A stretch of 64,000 nt of DNA. Source: Burkholderia sp. TSV86. Lineage in GTDB: Bacteria > Pseudomonadota > Gammaproteobacteria > Burkholderiales > Burkholderiaceae. The DNA lies in the NCBI RefSeq assembly GCF_001522865.1, contig NZ_LOWB01000021.1:62001-126000 (forward strand), read 5' to 3'. The notes under the pieces are model-generated. The model searched no databases. It saw only the letters and a list, made by a program, of their open reading frames with translations, and was not told the origin of the DNA. The position numbers and the translations under genes are program-made. Below, piece after piece: positions 8,150 to 17,302 of the stretch (the first letter of the stretch is position 1; every line of letters begins with the position of its first letter).

Positions 8150-10282
8150 TCAAACCCAGCCCAACGCGGCGAGCGCGACGTCGATCAGCTTGATGCCGAC
8201 GAACGGCACGAGAATCCCGCCGAGGCCGTAGACCAGCAGGTTGCGGCGCAGCAGTGTCGCGGCGCCGAGCGGCCGGTATCTGACGCCCTTGAGCGCGAGC
8301 GGAATCAGCAGCACGATGATCAACGCGTTGAAGATCACCGCCGACATGATCGCCGACGCGGGCGTGGCCAGATGCATCACGTTCAGCGCGTTCAATTGCG
8401 GGTAGGTCGTCGCGAACGCGGCCGGGATGATCGCGAAGTACTTAGCGATGTCGTTGGCGATCGAGAACGTGGTCAGCGAGCCGCGCGTCATCAGCATCTG
8501 CTTGCCGATCTCGACGATCTCGATCAGCTTGGTCGGGTTCGAATCGAGGTCGACCATGTTGCCCGCCTCCTTCGCCGCCTGCGTGCCGGTGTTCATCGCG
8601 ACCGCGACGTCGGCCTGCGCGAGCGCGGGCGCATCGTTGGTGCCGTCGCCCGTCATCGCGACCAGCCGCCCGGCCGACTGATGCTCGCGGATCGTCGCGA
8701 GCTTGGTCTCGGGCGTGGCCTCGGCGAGGAAATCGTCGACGCCCGCCTCGGCCGCGATCGCCGCTGCCGTCAGCCGGTTGTCGCCCGTCACCATCACGGT
8801 CTTGATGCCCATCTTGCGCAGCTCGGCAAAGCGCTCCTTGATGCCGCCCTTCACGATGTCCTTCAGCTCGATCACGCCGAGCACGCGCGCGGTGCGCGTA
8901 AGCGTCGCCACTGCGTCGCCCGCCGCCGCGTGCTCGCCGGCCGCGCGCTGCATCTCGGCGACCACGAGCGGCGTGCTGCCGCGCCGCGAGATGTCCGTCA
9001 CCGCGCTCGTCACGTCGGCCGGAAAGCGCCCGCCGTGCGCCTCGACGTATTTCCTCACCGCGTCGGCCGCGCCCTTTCTGATTTCGCGGCCGGGCAGATC
9101 GACACCGCTCATGCGCGTCTGCGCGGAGAACGACAGGAACGTCGCGTGCAGCGCGCCCATGTCGCGCTGACGGATGTTGAAGCGCTCCTTCGCGAGCACG
9201 ACGATGCTGCGGCCTTCGGGCGTCTCGTCGGCCAGCGACGAGAGCTGCGCGGCGTCGGCGAGCGCCTCCTCGGACACGCCCGGCGCGGGCACGAACGCCG
9301 ACGCCTGACGGTTGCCGAGCGTGATCGTGCCGGTCTTGTCGAGCAGCAGCACGTCGACGTCGCCCGCGGCCTCGACCGCGCGGCCCGACGTCGCGATCAC
9401 GTTCGCCTGCATCATCCGGCTCATCCCGGCCACGCCGATCGCGGACAGCAAACCGCCGATCGTCGTCGGAATCAGGCACACGAGCAGCGCGACGAGCGCG
9501 GTGATCGTCACCACGTGGCCCGCCTTCATCGCTGCCACCGAGAACATCGAGAACGGCAGCAGCGTCGCGGTGGCGAGCAGCATCACGATCGTCAGCGCGA
9601 CGAGCAGGATCGTCAGCGCGATCTCGTTCGGCGTTTTCTTGCGCTTCGCGCCTTCGACCATCGCAATCATCCGGTCGAGGAACGCCTCGCCGGGATTGGC
9701 CGTCACCCGCACGACGATCCAGTCGGACAGCACGCGCGTGCCGCCCGTCACTGACGAAAAGTCCCCGCCCGATTCGCGGATCACCGGCGCGGATTCACCG
9801 GTGATCGCCGATTCGTCGACCGATGCGACGCCTTCGATCACCTCGCCGTCGGCCGGAATCGTGTCGCCCGTCTCGACGAGCACGATGTCGCCGCGGCGCA
9901 GGTCGCTCGCGGTCGTGATCCGCACCGACGCGTTCGGATTCGGCGCGGCGAGCTTCTTCGCGATCACGTCCCGCTTCGCGCTGCGCAGCGAAGCGGCCTG
10001 CGCCTTCGAACGCCCTTCGGCAAGCGCCTCGGCGAAGTTCGCGAACAGCACGGTGAACCACAGCCACAGCGACACCGCGAGAATGAACCCCGCGGGCGCT
10101 TCGGCCTGCCCCATCAGCGCGGCCGCCCACAGGATCGTGGTCAGGATGCTGCCGGCATACACACAGAACATCACCGGGTTGCGCAACTGCGTGCGCGGCG
10201 TGAGTTTCTTGAATGAATCGACGATCGCCGGGCGCACGAGCGCCGGGTCGAACATCGATCGCGTAGCGGAATGTTGAGTCAT
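8150..10282 (-). CDS. kdpB: Potassium-transporting P-type ATPase subunit KdpB
   Basis: A 710-aa P-type ATPase, the energy-coupling subunit of the Kdp pump in the inner membrane. The phosphorylated aspartate is in [10 protein letters not shown] (about residue 320), the actuator loop in [14 protein letters not shown], and the hinge in [20 protein letters not shown]. Several membrane helices surround [17 protein letters not shown]. The ATG at 10282 is preceded by GAGGAT. A longer reading four codons upstream lacks its own signal. It lies between kdpA and kdpC with short spacers. Confidence 0.97.
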   Translation of the reverse strand: MTQHSATRSMFDPALVRPAIVDSFKKLTPRTQLRNPVMFCVYAGSILTTILWAAALMGQAEAPAGFILAVSLWLWFTVLFANFAEALAEGRSKAQAASLRSAKRDVIAKKLAAPNPNASVRITTASDLRRGDIVLVETGDTIPADGEVIEGVASVDESAITGESAPVIRESGGDFSSVTGGTRVLSDWIVVRVTANPGEAFLDRMIAMVEGAKRKKTPNEIALTILLVALTIVMLLATATLLPFSMFSVAAMKAGHVVTITALVALLVCLIPTTIGGLLSAIGVAGMSRMMQANVIATSGRAVEAAGDVDVLLLDKTGTITLGNRQASAFVPAPGVSEEALADAAQLSSLADETPEGRSIVVLAKERFNIRQRDMGALHATFLSFSAQTRMSGVDLPGREIRKGAADAVRKYVEAHGGRFPADVTSAVTDISRRGSTPLVVAEMQRAAGEHAAAGDAVATLTRTARVLGVIELKDIVKGGIKERFAELRKMGIKTVMVTGDNRLTAAAIAAEAGVDDFLAEATPETKLATIREHQSAGRLVAMTGDGTNDAPALAQADVAVAMNTGTQAAKEAGNMVDLDSNPTKLIEIVEIGKQMLMTRGSLTTFSIANDIAKYFAIIPAAFATTYPQLNALNVMHLATPASAIMSAVIFNALIIVLLIPLALKGVRYRPLGAATLLRRNLLVYGLGGILVPFVGIKLIDVALAALGWV

Positions 10283-10355
10283 TGCGATCCTCAAACGCGC
10301 GGGTCCGGTTGTGGCGGACGCCGCGCCAAAATCCTCTTGTTTGCGCCGCGCACGC

Positions 10356-12164
10356 TCATCGCGCGCCGGCGAACATCATCAGCTGCTCGACGCCGGGGCC
10401 GAGCGCGAGCGCCGGCACGTAGGTCAGCGCGCCGACCAGCAGCACCGTGCCGAGCAACAGCACGACGAACAACGGCCCGTGCGTCGGCAGCGTGCCGGCC
10501 GTCGCGGCAATCCGCTTCTTCGCGGCGAGCGAGCCCGCGATCGCGAGCACCGGTACGATCGTGCCGAAGCGGCCGAACCACATCGCGATCGCCGTCAGCC
10601 AGTTGTAGAACGGCGTGCCGACCGACAGGCCCGCGAACGCGCTGCCATTGTTGTTCGCGGCCGAGCTGAGCGCGTACAGCACTTCCGAGAAGCCATGCGG
10701 GCCAGGATTGGCGATACCGGCGCGGCCCGCGACGGCAAGCACGGCGATCGACGTGCCGACCAGCACGAGCAGCGGCGTGAGCAGCACGACGATCGACACC
10801 ATCTTCATCTCATACGATTCGATCTTCTTGCCGACATATTCGGGCGTGCGGCCGATCATCAGGCCCGCGACGAACACCGCGAGCAGCGCGAACACGAGCA
10901 TCCCGTAGAGGCCGGAACCGACGCCGCCGAAGATCACCTCGCCCAATTGCATCAGCAGCATCGGCACGAGGCCGCCGACGGGCGTGAGCGAATCGTGCAT
11001 CGCGTTGACCGCGCCGCACGACGCGGCCGTCGTCGCGACGACAAAGAGGCTCGTCTGCGCGATCCCGAAGCGAGTTTCCTTGCCTTCCATATTGCCGCCC
11101 GCCTGCTGCGCGCCCGCCGCCTGATCGACGTTGAGCGCCGCGAGCGCGGGCGTGCCCGCCTGCTCGGCGCCCGCCTCGACGCCGATCGCGGCCGCGAACG
11201 CGATCGTCATCGCCGCGAGCACCGCGAAACCCTGCTTGCGATCGCCGATCACGTGGCCGAACACGAGACAGAGCGCGGCAGGAATGATCAGGATCGCGAA
11301 CATCTCCACGAAATTCGAGAACGGCGTCGGGTTTTCGAACGGATGCGTGGAATTGCCGTTGAAGAAGCCGCCGCCGTTGGTGCCGAGCATCTTGATCGCT
11401 TCCTGCGACGCCACCGGGCCCATCGCGAGCGTCTGCGACTTCGCCTGCGTCGGCACGCTCACCGGATTGCCCTGCGCGTCCTTGACCGGATTGCCCTGCG
11501 CGTCGAGCTTCGGCGCGGCGTAGGTGGTGGCCTGCAACGTCGGCACCTCCTGGTACGCCTTCAGGTTCTGAATCACGCCCTGGCTCATCAGAAGCGCGGC
11601 GATGATCGCCGCCATCGGCACCAACACGTACAGCGTCACGCGTGTCACGTCGACCCAGAAATTGCCGATTGTCTGCGCGCTGTGCCGCGCGAAGCCGCGA
11701 ATCAGCGCGATCACGACGACGATGCCGGTCGCAGCCGACAGGAAGTTCTGCACGGTCAGGCCGAGCATCTGCGCGAGATAGCTGACGGTCTGCTCGGGCG
11801 CGTAATCCTGCCAGTTCGTGTTCGTGACGAACGACACGGCGGTATTGAACGCGCCGTCGGCCGTCATCGCGCCGAAGCCCTGCGGATTGCCCGGCAGCAG
11901 CCCCTGCACGCGCAGCAGCGCGTAAAGGAACAACACGCCGAGCACGTTGAACGCGATCGTCGCGATCGCATACTGCTTCCAGCCCATCTCCGCGGCCGGA
12001 TCGACGCCCGCGAGCCGGTACAGCACGCGCTCGAGCGGGCCGAACACCCGCACGAGCGCCGACGAGCCGTCCATCACGCGCGTCAGGTAACGAGCGACCG
12101 GCACGGCCGCCGCCAATAAAACGGCGATGAACAGCGCCGCCTGCAGCCCATTGTTCGCGTTCAT
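10356..12164 (-). CDS. kdpA: Potassium-transporting ATPase subunit KdpA
   Basis: A 602-aa channel-like subunit with about ten membrane helices that binds and selects potassium. Four pore-loop signatures are visible, including [28 protein letters not shown] and [11 protein letters not shown]. The ATG at 12164 overlaps the kdpF stop (ATGA) and has GGAGG upstream. Codons for two copies of an eight-residue DAQGNPV-containing unit (11461-11508) form a 24-bp tandem duplication in a periplasmic loop, which may be strain-variable. Part of the kdpFABC operon. Confidence 0.97.
   Translation of the reverse strand: MNANNGLQAALFIAVLLAAAVPVARYLTRVMDGSSALVRVFGPLERVLYRLAGVDPAAEMGWKQYAIATIAFNVLGVLFLYALLRVQGLLPGNPQGFGAMTADGAFNTAVSFVTNTNWQDYAPEQTVSYLAQMLGLTVQNFLSAATGIVVVIALIRGFARHSAQTIGNFWVDVTRVTLYVLVPMAAIIAALLMSQGVIQNLKAYQEVPTLQATTYAAPKLDAQGNPVKDAQGNPVSVPTQAKSQTLAMGPVASQEAIKMLGTNGGGFFNGNSTHPFENPTPFSNFVEMFAILIIPAALCLVFGHVIGDRKQGFAVLAAMTIAFAAAIGVEAGAEQAGTPALAALNVDQAAGAQQAGGNMEGKETRFGIAQTSLFVVATTAASCGAVNAMHDSLTPVGGLVPMLLMQLGEVIFGGVGSGLYGMLVFALLAVFVAGLMIGRTPEYVGKKIESYEMKMVSIVVLLTPLLVLVGTSIAVLAVAGRAGIANPGPHGFSEVLYALSSAANNNGSAFAGLSVGTPFYNWLTAIAMWFGRFGTIVPVLAIAGSLAAKKRIAATAGTLPTHGPLFVVLLLGTVLLVGALTYVPALALGPGVEQLMMFAGAR
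11461..11508. repeat. 24-bp tandem duplication inside kdpA
   Basis: Two adjacent 24-bp units share their first 20 bases. Reading in frame they give DAQGNPVK and DAQGNPVS. The frame is kept, so the pump is probably unaffected. Confidence 0.85.
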
Positions 12165-12253
12165 TCGATATCCTCCGCGCGCAGCAGCGCATAGACGAGA
12201 TACGCGAACAGCAACGCGCTCGAGATCCCCGCCAGCCACAGCATCCAGCTCAT
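12161..12253 (-). CDS. kdpF: Potassium-transporting ATPase subunit KdpF
   Basis: A 30-aa hydrophobic peptide ([20 protein letters not shown] then [10 protein letters not shown]) whose size, composition and position match KdpF, the small subunit that stabilises the Kdp complex in the membrane. The stop overlaps the kdpA start (ATGA), and its own start overlaps the stop of the preceding 35-codon ORF. The single helix spans about residues 5-25, followed by the usual charged end. It is short and easily missed by gene finders. Confidence 0.9.
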   Translation of the reverse strand: MSWMLWLAGISSALLFAYLVYALLRAEDIE

Positions 12254-12357
12254 GAGCGCCCCCCGCGACCGTATTGCGCAAGCTTTTCGCAACCGGCGAT
12301 CAGCCCGAAGATCAGCACCGCGAAAAGTGCGAGACCCCCTATGTACACCGCATCCAT
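12250..12357 (-). CDS. Small membrane protein coupled to kdpF
   Basis: A 35-codon ORF ([20 protein letters not shown], then [15 protein letters not shown]) with one predicted membrane helix and a basic tail. GGAG lies eight bases before its ATG. Its TGA overlaps the kdpF ATG, so it is the first gene of the kdp transcript and should be translationally coupled to it. I recall similar short ORFs ahead of kdpF in other proteobacterial kdp loci, with an aromatic-small-residue helix ending in a CE(K/R)L motif. I know no established function. It could be an accessory Kdp peptide or a leader regulating translation. Confidence 0.75.
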   Translation of the reverse strand: MDAVYIGGLALFAVLIFGLIAGCEKLAQYGRGGRS

Positions 12358-12378
12358 TTCTTGTTTCTCCGTGCTCCA

Positions 12379-12458
12379 GATATAACCGGTCACACGTTAG
12401 AGGAATGCGCGTAAAGGGCGGGTCAAAGATTTCGAGATGGGTGTAAAAAACCCGTAAA
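12379..12458 (-). promoter_or_regulatory. kdp control region with KdpE-like T-rich site
   Basis: Minus-strand positions 12458-12439 read TTTACGGGTTTTTTACACCC. This closely resembles the T-rich KdpE target ahead of E. coli kdpFABC (a run of T followed by ACACCC). A TATATC at 12384-12379 could be the -10, placing the site roughly 65-85 bp upstream of transcription start. No good -35 is present, as expected for an activated promoter. The assignment rests on sequence likeness only. Confidence 0.55.
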
Positions 12459-12462
12459 CGCA

Positions 12463-12496
12463 GACGGGGCGCGTGGCCTGCGGCCCGCGCCCCGTC
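12463..12496 (-). terminator. Terminator after the quinone oxidoreductase gene
   Basis: An 11-bp perfect inverted repeat (12463-12473 with 12486-12496) with a 12-base loop lies 38 bp after the stop codon. On the minus strand it is followed by TGCGTTTAC and then a T-run. It separates this gene from the kdp operon. Confidence 0.65.
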
Positions 12497-12534
12497 GCTG
12501 GTTCGGCCCGGACTGGCGGCCGCCGGACGCTGCC

Positions 12535-13509
12535 CTAAGGGAGCAGAACCGTCGATCCCGTGGTGCGGCGCGCCTCGAGATCGCGATGTGCATCGGCCGC
12601 GCGCTCGAGCGCGTAACGCTGGCGGATACTCGTCTTCACGCGGCCCGAGGCGATCACGTCGAACAGCTCCGCCGCGCTGCGCTCGAGATCGTCGCGCTTC
12701 GCGATATACGAGAACAGCGTCGGCCGCGTGAAGAACAGCGAGCCGCGCGACGAAAATTCCTTCGAATCGATCAGCGGAAGCGGCCCCGACGCATTGCCGA
12801 AGCTGACGAACAGCCCGAGCGGGGCAACGCAGTCGAGCGAGCCGACGTAGGTGTCATGGCCAATCGAATCGTAGACGACGGGCACGCCCGCGCCGTTCGT
12901 GATCGCCTTCACGCGCTCGGCAAAGTTCTCGCGCGTGTAGACAATCGGATGGTCGCAGCCGTGCGCGGCCGCGAGTTCGGCCTTCTCGTCGGAGCCGACG
13001 GTGCCGATCACCGTCGCGCCGAGCGCCTTCGCCCATTGGCAGACGAGCAGGCCAACGCCGCCCGCCGCCGCGTGGATCAGGATCGTGTCGCCCGCCTTCA
13101 CCGGATACGTGCGGCGCAACAAGTATTGCGCGGTCAGCCCTTGCAGCATCACCGACGCCGCGTCGTCGTAGCCGATCGCATCCGGCAGCTTGACGAGCTT
13201 GTCGGCGCTCAGCACGCGCTCCTGCGCATACGCGCCCGGCGGCTGCGTGACATACGCGACGCGATCGCCCGGCTTGAATCCCGCCACGCCGTCGCCGACG
13301 GCCGTCACCTCACCCGCTGCTTCCATTCCCAGCCCGCCCGGCAGCGGCTGCGGATACAAGCCGGTGCGGAAATAGACGTCGATGTAGTTGAGGCCGACCG
13401 CGTGCTGGCGGATACGAACCTCGCCCGGCCGCGGATCGCCGACGTCGACGTCGACCCACTTCATGACCTCCGGGCCGCCCGGCTGGTCGTATCGAATGGC
13501 TTTCGGCAT
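12535..13509 (-). CDS. NADPH:quinone oxidoreductase, zeta-crystallin type
   Basis: A 324-aa zinc-independent medium-chain dehydrogenase/reductase that probably reduces quinones with NADPH. The GroES-like N-terminal half contains GLNYIDVYFRTGLYP. The Rossmann half has the nucleotide loop AAAGGVGLLVCQWAKALGA (around residue 150). The zinc-binding cysteines of alcohol dehydrogenases are absent, which separates it from zinc-dependent relatives. AGAGGAG precedes the ATG. The length is typical of QorA. A hairpin terminator follows. The spacer back to mgsA is about 370 bp. Confidence 0.9.
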   Translation of the reverse strand: MPKAIRYDQPGGPEVMKWVDVDVGDPRPGEVRIRQHAVGLNYIDVYFRTGLYPQPLPGGLGMEAAGEVTAVGDGVAGFKPGDRVAYVTQPPGAYAQERVLSADKLVKLPDAIGYDDAASVMLQGLTAQYLLRRTYPVKAGDTILIHAAAGGVGLLVCQWAKALGATVIGTVGSDEKAELAAAHGCDHPIVYTRENFAERVKAITNGAGVPVVYDSIGHDTYVGSLDCVAPLGLFVSFGNASGPLPLIDSKEFSSRGSLFFTRPTLFSYIAKRDDLERSAAELFDVIASGRVKTSIRQRYALERAADAHRDLEARRTTGSTVLLP

Positions 13510-13881
13510 GCTGTGCTCCTCTGTCGATCGGTGTATTGACGAATGCGACGGCCGGCGCGTGGCGAGGCAACCGCACTGCGCTGCATCGCAGCGCGCCGCA
13601 CGATTATTGCGCGCGCCGCGTGTTCTTGCATCGCCCTGATTGCGTCAGGGATAACGGGAACAAGAGAGACGCGGCACCGGGCCGGCATGGCGCGATGCGA
13701 TGCGATTGGATGCGGCGGCGCGGAGACGGGCGCTGTGATGTGATGCGGCGCGCCGCGATGCGGCAAAACACCGCCATACAGCCCGGCCATGCGGACGCAC
13801 GCGGCATCGCAGCGGCTGCAATGCAATACGCCGCGCGCCACCTCGGCAAAACGCGGCGCAAAGCATCCGCCCCGCCAGCCG
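13510..13881. other. Intergenic spacer between mgsA and the quinone oxidoreductase
   Basis: About 370 bp without a convincing gene. It contains a small perfect hairpin (CCCTGA 13634-13639 with TCAGGG 13645-13650) and irregular GATGCG-rich stretches. It probably holds the promoter of the quinone oxidoreductase gene, but no clear -10/-35 pair is visible. Confidence 0.5.
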
Positions 13882-14274
13882 TCAGCCAGGCGTTCGCAGC
13901 CTGCGCGCCAACTCCGCGAGCAGCACGCGCGCGGTCGCGGCATTGGTTGCGCACGGCACGTCATGGACGTCGCAGGCCCGCACGAGCGCGGTGATATCCG
14001 GATCGTGCGGCTGCGCGGTCATCGGATCGCGCAGGAAGATCACGATGTCGACCTGCCCGTCGGCGAGTTCCGCACCGATCTGCAAATCGCCGCCGAGCGG
14101 CCCGGAACGCTTGCGCTCGACCTCAAGCCCGTGCGCGGCCGCGATCCGGCCGCCCGTCGTGCCGGTCGCGACGAGCCGGCATTGCGCGAGCGTGTCGCGG
14201 TATTCGCCCGCGAGCGCGACGATGTCGTCCTTCTTCGCGTCATGCGCGATCAGCGCGATGCGAGGTGTGCTCAT
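13882..14274 (-). CDS. mgsA: Methylglyoxal synthase
   Basis: A 130-aa enzyme that converts dihydroxyacetone phosphate to methylglyoxal and phosphate, a bypass of lower glycolysis used when sugar phosphates build up. Visible family signatures are [12 protein letters not shown] at the start, the phosphate-binding TGTTGG, the catalytic aspartate in [12 protein letters not shown], and the [15 protein letters not shown] block with the conserved His and Asp. AAGGATTGGAG precedes the ATG. The C-terminal tail is shorter than in E. coli (152 aa), though all core motifs are present. It lies 65 bp after an SDR gene on the same strand. Confidence 0.93.
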   Translation of the reverse strand: MSTPRIALIAHDAKKDDIVALAGEYRDTLAQCRLVATGTTGGRIAAAHGLEVERKRSGPLGGDLQIGAELADGQVDIVIFLRDPMTAQPHDPDITALVRACDVHDVPCATNAATARVLLAELARRLRTPG

Positions 14275-14339
14275 CTCCAATCCTTCGGGTATTGCTTCGT
14301 TGCCATGTGCAATCGCCACGGCGCAACGCGGCGCCGGCG

Positions 14340-15119
14340 TCAGAACGTGCCGGGATACGCGCCGCCGTCGATCAGCCAGTTCTGCCCGGTGATGTAGCCC
14401 GCGTGCGCGCTGCACAGAAACGCGCACGCGGCGCCGAACTCGTCGGGCGTGCCGAGCCGCCGCGCGGGAATCTCGCTCGTGCGCCGCGCGCGCACCTCGT
14501 CGAGCGTCTTGCCGCTCGCTTTCGCCGCGGCGGCGAGCGTTGTCGCGATCCGGTCGGTATCGAAAAAGCCAGGCAGCAGGTTGTTGATCGTCACGTTGTG
14601 CTCGGCAACTTTGCGCGCGAGCCCCGCGACGAAGCCCGTCAGCCCCGAGCGCGCGCCGTTCGACAGTGCGAGCACGTCGATCGGCGCCTTCACCGCCGAA
14701 CTCGTGATGTTGACGATGCGCCCGAAGCGGCGCGCGATCATCCCGTCGACGCTCGCGCGAATCAGCTCGATCGGCGTGAGCATGTTCGCGTCGAGCGCGC
14801 GAAGCCAGTCGTCGCGCGAGAAATCGCGAAAATCGCCGGGCGGCGGACCGCCCGCGTTCGTCACGAGGATATCGGGCTGCGGGCACGCGGCGAGCGCGGC
14901 CGCGCGGCCTTCGGGCGTCGTGATGTCGCACGCGACGGCCGTCACGTGCACGCCCGTTTTCGCGCGAATCTCGGCCGCGGTCGCGTCGAGCGTAGCCGCG
15001 GTCCGCGCGACGATCACAAGCTTCACGCCCTCGGCCGCAAGCGCCTGCGCGCACCCGCGTCCGAGCCCCTTGCTGGCCGCGCATACGAGCGCGGTCCGTC
15101 CTGCGATGCCGAAATCCAT
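14340..15119 (-). CDS. SDR-family oxidoreductase lacking the usual Tyr-Lys pair
   Basis: A 259-aa Rossmann-fold protein of the short-chain dehydrogenase superfamily. The fold markers are [16 protein letters not shown] and a C-terminal GQNWLIDGG. The cofactor loop reads AASKGLG instead of TGxxxGxG. Where the catalytic YxxxK is expected the sequence reads LSNGARSGL, so both Tyr and Lys are replaced. I recall a FabG-like subgroup with NAGGPPPG and this substitution, so catalysis may differ from standard ketoreductases. AAGGAG supports the ATG at 15119. A longer reading upstream enters the upp promoter region. Confidence 0.85.
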   Translation of the reverse strand: MDFGIAGRTALVCAASKGLGRGCAQALAAEGVKLVIVARTAATLDATAAEIRAKTGVHVTAVACDITTPEGRAAALAACPQPDILVTNAGGPPPGDFRDFSRDDWLRALDANMLTPIELIRASVDGMIARRFGRIVNITSSAVKAPIDVLALSNGARSGLTGFVAGLARKVAEHNVTINNLLPGFFDTDRIATTLAAAAKASGKTLDEVRARRTSEIPARRLGTPDEFGAACAFLCSAHAGYITGQNWLIDGGAYPGTF

Positions 15120-15291
15120 TGAATGGGCTCCTTGCCGACGTTTGACGAAAATCCGATGCAATCGGTGCCATCTGATGGCCAAACGCCGATAATATCCGGA
15201 TCGCGCGGGCTCATTTCGGTAAACTTGCGGCTGTTTCGCGCGAGCGCCCAACCGGCCCGCGCGCCCCGGAATCCCCTTGAGCGCCGCCTTC

Positions 15292-15942
15292 ATGAAACAG
15301 GACAGCCGTTTCCCGAATCTTTTCATCCTCGATCACCCGCTGATCCAGCACAAACTCACGCACATGCGCGACAAGGACACGTCGACGCGCACGTTCCGCG
15401 AGCTGCTGCGCGAAATCACGCTGCTGATGGGCTACGAGATCACCCGCAACCTGCCGATCACGACCAAGCGGGTCGAAACGCCGCTCGTCGAGATCGACGC
15501 GCCGGTGATCGCCGGCAAGAAGCTCGCGATCGTGCCGGTGCTGCGCGCGGGCGTCGGCATGTCGGACGGCCTGCTCGAGCTGATCCCGTCCGCGCGGGTC
15601 GGCCACATCGGCGTGTACCGCGCGGACGATCATCGCCCCGTCGAGTATCTGGTGCGGCTGCCGGACCTGGAAGACCGGATCTTCATCCTGTGCGACCCGA
15701 TGGTGGCCACGGGCTACTCGGCCGCGCACGCGGTCGACGTGCTCAAGCGCCGCGGCGTGCCGGGCGAGCGGATCTCGTTTGTCGCGCTCGTCGCCGCGCC
15801 GGAGGGCGTGCAGGTGTTCCAGGACGCGCATCCGGACGTGAAGCTGTACGTCGCGTCGCTCGATTCGCATCTGAACGCCGACGCGTACATCATCCCCGGC
15901 CTGGGCGACGCGGGCGACCGCCTGTTCGGCACGAAAAACTGA
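15292..15942 (+). CDS. upp: Uracil phosphoribosyltransferase
   Basis: A 216-aa enzyme of pyrimidine salvage that joins uracil to PRPP to form UMP. The PRPP-binding loop is [16 protein letters not shown] (about residues 125-140), the uracil-contacting end is [16 protein letters not shown], and the N-terminus [13 protein letters not shown] is typical. I chose the ATG giving [11 protein letters not shown] because family members begin there; the five extra codons upstream add nothing conserved. No clear Shine-Dalgarno sequence precedes it. It is divergent from the SDR gene, with about 170 bp between them. Confidence 0.95.
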   Translation: MKQDSRFPNLFILDHPLIQHKLTHMRDKDTSTRTFRELLREITLLMGYEITRNLPITTKRVETPLVEIDAPVIAGKKLAIVPVLRAGVGMSDGLLELIPSARVGHIGVYRADDHRPVEYLVRLPDLEDRIFILCDPMVATGYSAAHAVDVLKRRGVPGERISFVALVAAPEGVQVFQDAHPDVKLYVASLDSHLNADAYIIPGLGDAGDRLFGTKN

Positions 15943-15990
15943 CCGCGGCCGGCACGCGCGGCACCTCGGCCACGCTCGCGCCGGTCACGC

Positions 15991-16026
15991 GCGTCTCAAG
16001 CGTCTCAAGCGTCTCAAGCGTCTCAA
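15991..16026. repeat. 9-bp tandem repeat, four copies
   Basis: Four perfect copies of GCGTCTCAA follow the upp gene, a simple VNTR-type array in non-coding DNA. Confidence 0.9.
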
Positions 16027-16123
16027 GCGGTGCAAGCCACCGCCCCCCAGCGCAGCCCGCTTCGCCGCGCAAAGGCAGCCGGCCTTCGCCCCGGCTTTGC
16101 GCACCGCGATCGTCATGGCACGG

Positions 16124-16235
16124 GCATCGGGCATCGGGCGTCGGGCGTCGGGCGTCGGGCATCGGGCGTCGGGCATCGGGCATCGGGCATCGGGCATCGG
16201 GCATCGGGCATCGGGCGTCGGGCGCTGAGCATCGG
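16124..16235. repeat. 7-bp tandem repeat array (GCATCGG/GCGTCGG), 16 units
   Basis: Sixteen consecutive 7-mers, alternating between GCATCGG and GCGTCGG, with one degenerate unit (16222-16228). The interspersed variants give the array an internal code. It ends about 65 bp upstream of a TAAAAT that is a candidate -10 for yebC. Arrays of this type are known VNTR typing loci in the Burkholderia pseudomallei group; whether this is one of them cannot be told from sequence alone. Confidence 0.95.
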
Positions 16236-16300
16236 GCGCCAAGCACCAACGCGCCACGCGCTCGCGCAGCGCCGCCGTCAAAGCGGCAAGCGCCGCGTGA

Positions 16301-16306
16301 TAAAAT
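16301..16306 (+). promoter_or_regulatory. Candidate -10 box for yebC
   Basis: TAAAAT in a short AT-rich patch between the 7-bp array and yebC, 138 bp before the start codon. No clear -35. Confidence 0.35.
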
Positions 16307-16443
16307 TTCGTTTTACTCGACGACGCGCGGCCCGCTCGATCTCGAAGCAGGCACTCGCCGCGCTTCGCGCGGCCGCCGACTCTCAACGACAGACACTTGG
16401 TTAAGCGCCGGCGCGCAACGCGCGCGGGCGAACGGAGAAAAGC

Positions 16444-17172
16444 ATGGCTGGTCACTCGAAATGGGCCAACATCAAGCATAAAAAAGCAGCGGCCGACGCG
16501 AAGCGCGGCAAGATCTGGACGCGCCTCATCAAGGAAATCCAGGTGGCCGCGCGCCTGGGCGGCGGCGATCCTGGCTCGAACCCGCGCCTGCGTCTGGCGG
16601 TGGACAAAGCGGCCGACGCGAACATGCCGAAGGACAACGTCAAGCGCGCGATCGATCGCGGCGTCGGAGGCGCGGACGGCGCGAACTACGAGGAAATCCG
16701 CTACGAAGGCTACGGCATCGGCGGCGCGGCGATCATCGTCGACACGCTCACCGACAACCGCACCCGCACCGTCGCGGAAGTGCGCCACGCGTTCTCGAAA
16801 TTCGGCGGCAACATGGGCACCGACGGCTCGGTCGCGTTCATGTTCGATCACGTCGGCCAGTTCCTGTTCGCGCCGGGCACGCCGGAGGAAAAGCTGATGG
16901 AAGCCGCGCTCGAGGCGGGCGCGAACGACGTCAACACGAACGACGACGGCTCGATCGAAGTGCTGAGCGACTGGCAGGAATTCTCGAAGGTGAAGGACGC
17001 GCTCGAAGCGGCGGGCTTCAAGGCGGAACTCGCCGAAGGCACGATGAAGCCGCAAAACGAAGTCGAATTCACCGGCGACGACGCCGTCAAGATGCAAAAG
17101 CTCCTCGACGCGCTCGAAAATCTCGATGACGTGCAGGAGGTCTACACCAACGCCGTGATCGTCGAGGCATAA
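16444..17172 (+). CDS. yebC: YebC/PmpR family protein
   Basis: A 242-aa protein of the YebC/TACO1 family. It begins with the invariant [26 protein letters not shown] start and shows the [13 protein letters not shown] and EIRYEGYG blocks. The family was first described as transcription regulators and has more recently been linked to translation and relief of ribosome stalling; the role here is inferred from family membership only. GGAG stands seven bases before the ATG. A strong hairpin terminator lies between it and purD, so it is probably a single-gene transcript. Confidence 0.95.
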   Translation: MAGHSKWANIKHKKAAADAKRGKIWTRLIKEIQVAARLGGGDPGSNPRLRLAVDKAADANMPKDNVKRAIDRGVGGADGANYEEIRYEGYGIGGAAIIVDTLTDNRTRTVAEVRHAFSKFGGNMGTDGSVAFMFDHVGQFLFAPGTPEEKLMEAALEAGANDVNTNDDGSIEVLSDWQEFSKVKDALEAAGFKAELAEGTMKPQNEVEFTGDDAVKMQKLLDALENLDDVQEVYTNAVIVEA

Positions 17173-17181
17173 CGATGCCGC

Positions 17182-17231
17182 GCGGCCGCCCTTTCGCTGC
17201 GACCAGACGAAAGGCGGCCGCAGCCGTTTTT
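17182..17231 (+). terminator. Intrinsic terminator after yebC
   Basis: A 14-bp stem with one bulged base (17182-17196 with 17208-17221) and an 11-base loop is followed by a five-T run at 17227-17231, just after the yebC stop. Confidence 0.85.
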
Positions 17232-17302
17232 CGCAGCCGGCACGCGCATCGCGCGCCGGCCGCGCAAGCGGCCGCCCTATTTTCTAGTCTGCGGGGAATC
17301 CC

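Noticed and set aside
13634-13650. Terminator upstream of the quinone oxidoreductase
   Set aside because: The 6-bp hairpin has no T-run on either strand, so it is noted but not called.
16124-16235. Possible CRISPR array
   Set aside because: Seven-base units without spacers; it is a simple tandem repeat.
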